Positions 6,726 through 8,044 of a DNA stretch of 8,044 bases are shown piece after piece. The DNA is from Sphingomonas sp. (lineage in GTDB: Bacteria; Pseudomonadota; Alphaproteobacteria; Sphingomonadales; Sphingomonadaceae), in contig JAIERC010000358.1 in the NCBI GenBank assembly GCA_019747165.1, positions 1-8,044 of the forward strand, written 5' to 3'. Position numbers and translations under genes: made by a program. A model generated the notes under the pieces. The model saw nothing but the letters and a program-made list of their open reading frames with translations, was not told the DNA's origin and searched no databases. How positions within the stretch are numbered: the first letter of the stretch is position 1; each line of letters opens with the position of its first letter.

Positions 6726-7132
6726 CGCGCGGCGGCACTGATCGGTGCTGGCTGGGTGCCTTCGTCATTGCCGAACAACCAGAGCTTGGCCTCCTCGGCA
6801 TTTTGAAAATAGGCGACATCGCGCGATGCCGCCGCCCGTTGCAGCTGCATACGGACGAGTGTCGAGGCATGAACAAAGGCCAGTTTGCGCGACCGATGCG
6901 TGGGATCGGCGAGCAGCCGTTGGAACGACAGCACCATGTCCTGTGATTGGATGCTCATGCCGCTAACGTCATTTAGCGTCATATGGTCATGTGGCGCACA
7001 TTGTAGACGGGCATGCGCTGCGTTGCGGGCTTTGATGAATTGCTCAATCGTCTCCGGCCCAAAGAAACCGCCCATGCGGATCAGGACGAGATGGCGAGGA
7101 ACATCCACGTCGATAGTGAAATACGGCTCCAT
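6722..7132 (-). CDS. Conserved-looking hypothetical protein, possibly STAS/SpoIIAA-like fold
   Basis: A 136-residue cytosolic protein with no signal or membrane segment. I do not recognise it firmly. The alternation of a strand (FTIDVDVPRHLVLIRMGGFF), a helix (ETIEQFIKARNAAHARL), a strand (HMTLNDVSGMSI), a helix (DMVLSFQRLLADP) and a strand (KLAFVHASTLVRMQ), followed by DVAYFQNAEEAKLWL, resembles small SpoIIAA/STAS-like domains. In those, a short strand carrying a D-S-like residue precedes a helix and a closing 'F.d.eeA..WL' helix. The closing segment DVAYFQNAEEAKLWL is the best match. The start ATG at 7132 has no clear ribosome binding site. The last codon and stop (TTAA at 6722-6725) are shared with the convergent exonuclease stop. 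Upstream it has a 104-bp AT-richer gap that probably contains its promoter. Function is unknown. Confidence 0.75.
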   Translation of the reverse strand: MEPYFTIDVDVPRHLVLIRMGGFFGPETIEQFIKARNAAHARLQCAPHDHMTLNDVSGMSIQSQDMVLSFQRLLADPTHRSRKLAFVHASTLVRMQLQRAAASRDVAYFQNAEEAKLWLFGNDEGTQPAPISAAAR

Positions 7133-7162
7133 GGCTGACGTTATGCCGCGAAATTATTGTCG

Positions 7163-7189
7163 ATCGGTAAAAAGGGCACCGATTTTACC
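7163..7189. repeat. Two overlapping, mutually exclusive inverted repeats
   Basis: ATCGGT (7163-7168) can pair with ACCGAT (7178-7183), or GGTAAAA (7166-7172) can pair with TTTTACC (7183-7189). Both use the GGT at 7166-7168, so they cannot form together. On the plus strand the first stem is followed by TTTT, but no plus-strand gene ends here. On the minus strand it lies between the ABM gene stop and the start of the 136-residue protein, where it could be a weak terminator, an operator or a 5' leader structure. The role is not shown by the sequence. Confidence 0.35.
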
Positions 7190-7236
7190 AATTATCGCAC
7201 CAATGCCGAGTCTGCGCGCACGATAGCCCCGCGCTC

Positions 7237-7533
7237 TCATCGCTCGATCGGCGTCGCCGTGTAGAGGTCAAGCGTGCCGGGGCGTGCGGCATAGGCTTTG
7301 ATCGCGTCCATGAAATCGGCCGATCCGGGTTGCAGGAAATGCAATTGCAGTGCGGCCATGTCGCGCCAGCGTTCAAAAAAGACGAGGGTGAGCGGGTCCT
7401 CCGCATCGATCTGGACAGCATGGCTGATGCAGCCATCTTCAGTGCGTGATCGCTGGACATGATCCAAGCTGGCCTGGAGCAGCGCCTCGAAACTGTCGGG
7501 CCGTGCGGTCGCGGTGCCGGTAACAATAATCAT
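7237..7533 (-). CDS. Antibiotic biosynthesis monooxygenase (ABM) domain protein, YgiN-like
   Basis: A 98-residue single-domain protein of the ABM/quinol monooxygenase-like ferredoxin-fold family. Features: an opening strand MIIVTGTATARPDSFEAL, a helix, the EDGCISHAVQID segment (the family's 'EpGc..y.v..d' pattern), DPLTLVFFERW with Glu54 and Trp56, then a helix with His65 (ALQLHF). Family members act as homodimers. Some oxidise quinols or polyketides without a cofactor, many have no known activity, and the substrate cannot be told here. Its ATG overlaps the rpoN stop as ATGA (7530-7533), and GGAGG (7541-7545) lies 7 bases upstream inside rpoN. The gene is therefore probably translationally coupled to sigma-54 and co-transcribed with it. 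It is cytosolic, with no signal peptide. Confidence 0.85.
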   Translation of the reverse strand: MIIVTGTATARPDSFEALLQASLDHVQRSRTEDGCISHAVQIDAEDPLTLVFFERWRDMAALQLHFLQPGSADFMDAIKAYAARPGTLDLYTATPIER

Positions 7534-8044
7534 GATGCCCCCTCCAATGCCTTGGCCCGCCGGCGCTGCACACTGCTGCCGATCCCGAGCGCCTCACGAT
7601 ATTTGGCCACCGTCCGCCGGGCAATGTCGAAGCCTTTCGCCTTGAGCAAATCGACCAGCGTATCGTCGGACAGGATCTTGCTGCCCTCGCCAGCGATCAG
7701 GGCCTTGATCGCGCTCTTCACCGCTTCCGCCGATACCGCATCGCCGCCATCGGCTGATTGGATGGCGCTGGTGAAGAAATATTTGAGCTCATAGAGCCCG
7801 CGGTCGCAGCTGAGATATTTGTTGCTGGTCACGCGGCTGACGGTCGATTCGTGCATCTCGATCGCGTCGGCGACTTGCCTGAGCGTCATCGGGCGCAAAT
7901 GCGCGACGCCATTGATGAAGAACGCCTCTTGCTGCTTCACAATCTCGGTCGCGACTTTGATAATCGTCCGCTGCCGCTGATCGAGCGCCTTGACCAGCCA
8001 ATTGGCGCTGGCGAGCATATCGGACAGCCAGACCTTGCTGGTCT
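7530..8044 (-). CDS. rpoN: RNA polymerase sigma-54 factor RpoN, C-terminal part
   Basis: Partial gene entering from the right edge; 170 residues to the stop are visible. The frame is open past the ATG at 8018 (TSKVWLSD precedes it), so that ATG is internal. The fragment holds the core-binding/DNA-binding half of sigma-54. NWLVKALDQRQRTI and AFFINGVAHLRPMTLRQVADAI lead into the -12 element helix-turn-helix (EMHESTVSRVTSNKY). The RpoN box ARRTVAKYREAL, which contacts the -24 element, follows near the end, then IGSSVQRRR. Sigma-54 directs RNA polymerase to -24/-12 promoters that need AAA+ activators. The RpoN box is intact; the position usually Pro in 'IPSS' is Gly here. Downstream one often finds hpf and ptsN genes in proteobacteria; here an ABM protein follows with a 4-bp overlap. 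Confidence 0.95.
   Translation of the reverse strand, partial: TSKVWLSDMLASANWLVKALDQRQRTIIKVATEIVKQQEAFFINGVAHLRPMTLRQVADAIEMHESTVSRVTSNKYLSCDRGLYELKYFFTSAIQSADGGDAVSAEAVKSAIKALIAGEGSKILSDDTLVDLLKAKGFDIARRTVAKYREALGIGSSVQRRRAKALEGAS
7541..7545 (-). promoter_or_regulatory. Ribosome binding site of the ABM gene inside the end of rpoN
   Basis: GGAGG on the minus strand, 7 bases before the ATG at 7533. It is located in the last codons of rpoN, consistent with translational coupling across the ATGA junction. Confidence 0.65.

Noticed and set aside
1..8044. tRNA, rRNA, CRISPR array, insertion sequence or phage genes
   Set aside because: No repeated spaced units, no transposase or integrase-like proteins and no tRNA-like cloverleaf sequence were seen. 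All long stretches are explained by ordinary genes.

Overview
The window is about 8 kb of GC-rich chromosomal DNA. It most likely comes from an alphaproteobacterium of the Sphingomonadales. This rests on base composition, on protein style (a short RodZ-type HTH protein, retropepsin-like and M20 secreted peptidases, the LigD-independent 'ligase-associated' DNA repair proteins) and on codon use. It is an inference, because no rRNA or other phylogenetic marker is present. No mobile element, CRISPR array or tRNA is visible. Coding density is very high, and the longest gene-free stretch is about 230 bp (576-806).

Layout. (1) Positions 1-221 hold the 3' end of a kup potassium transporter on the plus strand. 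An extra C in an 8-C run disrupts its last codons. (2) Converging on it is a 108-aa RodZ-type helix-turn-helix protein (249-575, minus). (3) After a structured 231-bp gap comes a minus-strand series read from right to left: an Lhr-like DEXH helicase (3285-5708), a secreted two-domain retropepsin-like aspartic protease (2295-3245) and a secreted M20 metallopeptidase (807-2231). Spacings of 39 and 63 bp allow co-transcription. (4) Head-to-head with the helicase, only 18 bp from start to start, is a beta-CASP metallo-beta-lactamase exonuclease (5727-6725, plus). The helicase and exonuclease are the two partners of the 'ligase-associated DNA damage response' module. The ATP-dependent ligase and the PdeM-like phosphoesterase usually found with them are not in the window. 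(5) Converging on the exonuclease is an unrecognised 136-aa protein (6722-7132, minus). Its stop codon shares a TTAA with the exonuclease stop. (6) The right edge holds the C-terminal 170 residues of sigma-54 (rpoN, minus). It is coupled by an ATGA overlap to a small antibiotic-biosynthesis-monooxygenase-fold protein (7237-7533).

How the genes work together. The helicase and exonuclease probably act jointly in DNA damage repair. The two exported peptidases downstream of the helicase have no obvious functional tie to repair. The rpoN-ABM pair is a separate transcription unit. The points most worth checking are the divergent, nearly leaderless helicase/exonuclease pair without its ligase, the kup homopolymer frameshift and the duplicated DTG protease. 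Nothing in the window clearly amounts to an entirely new system.
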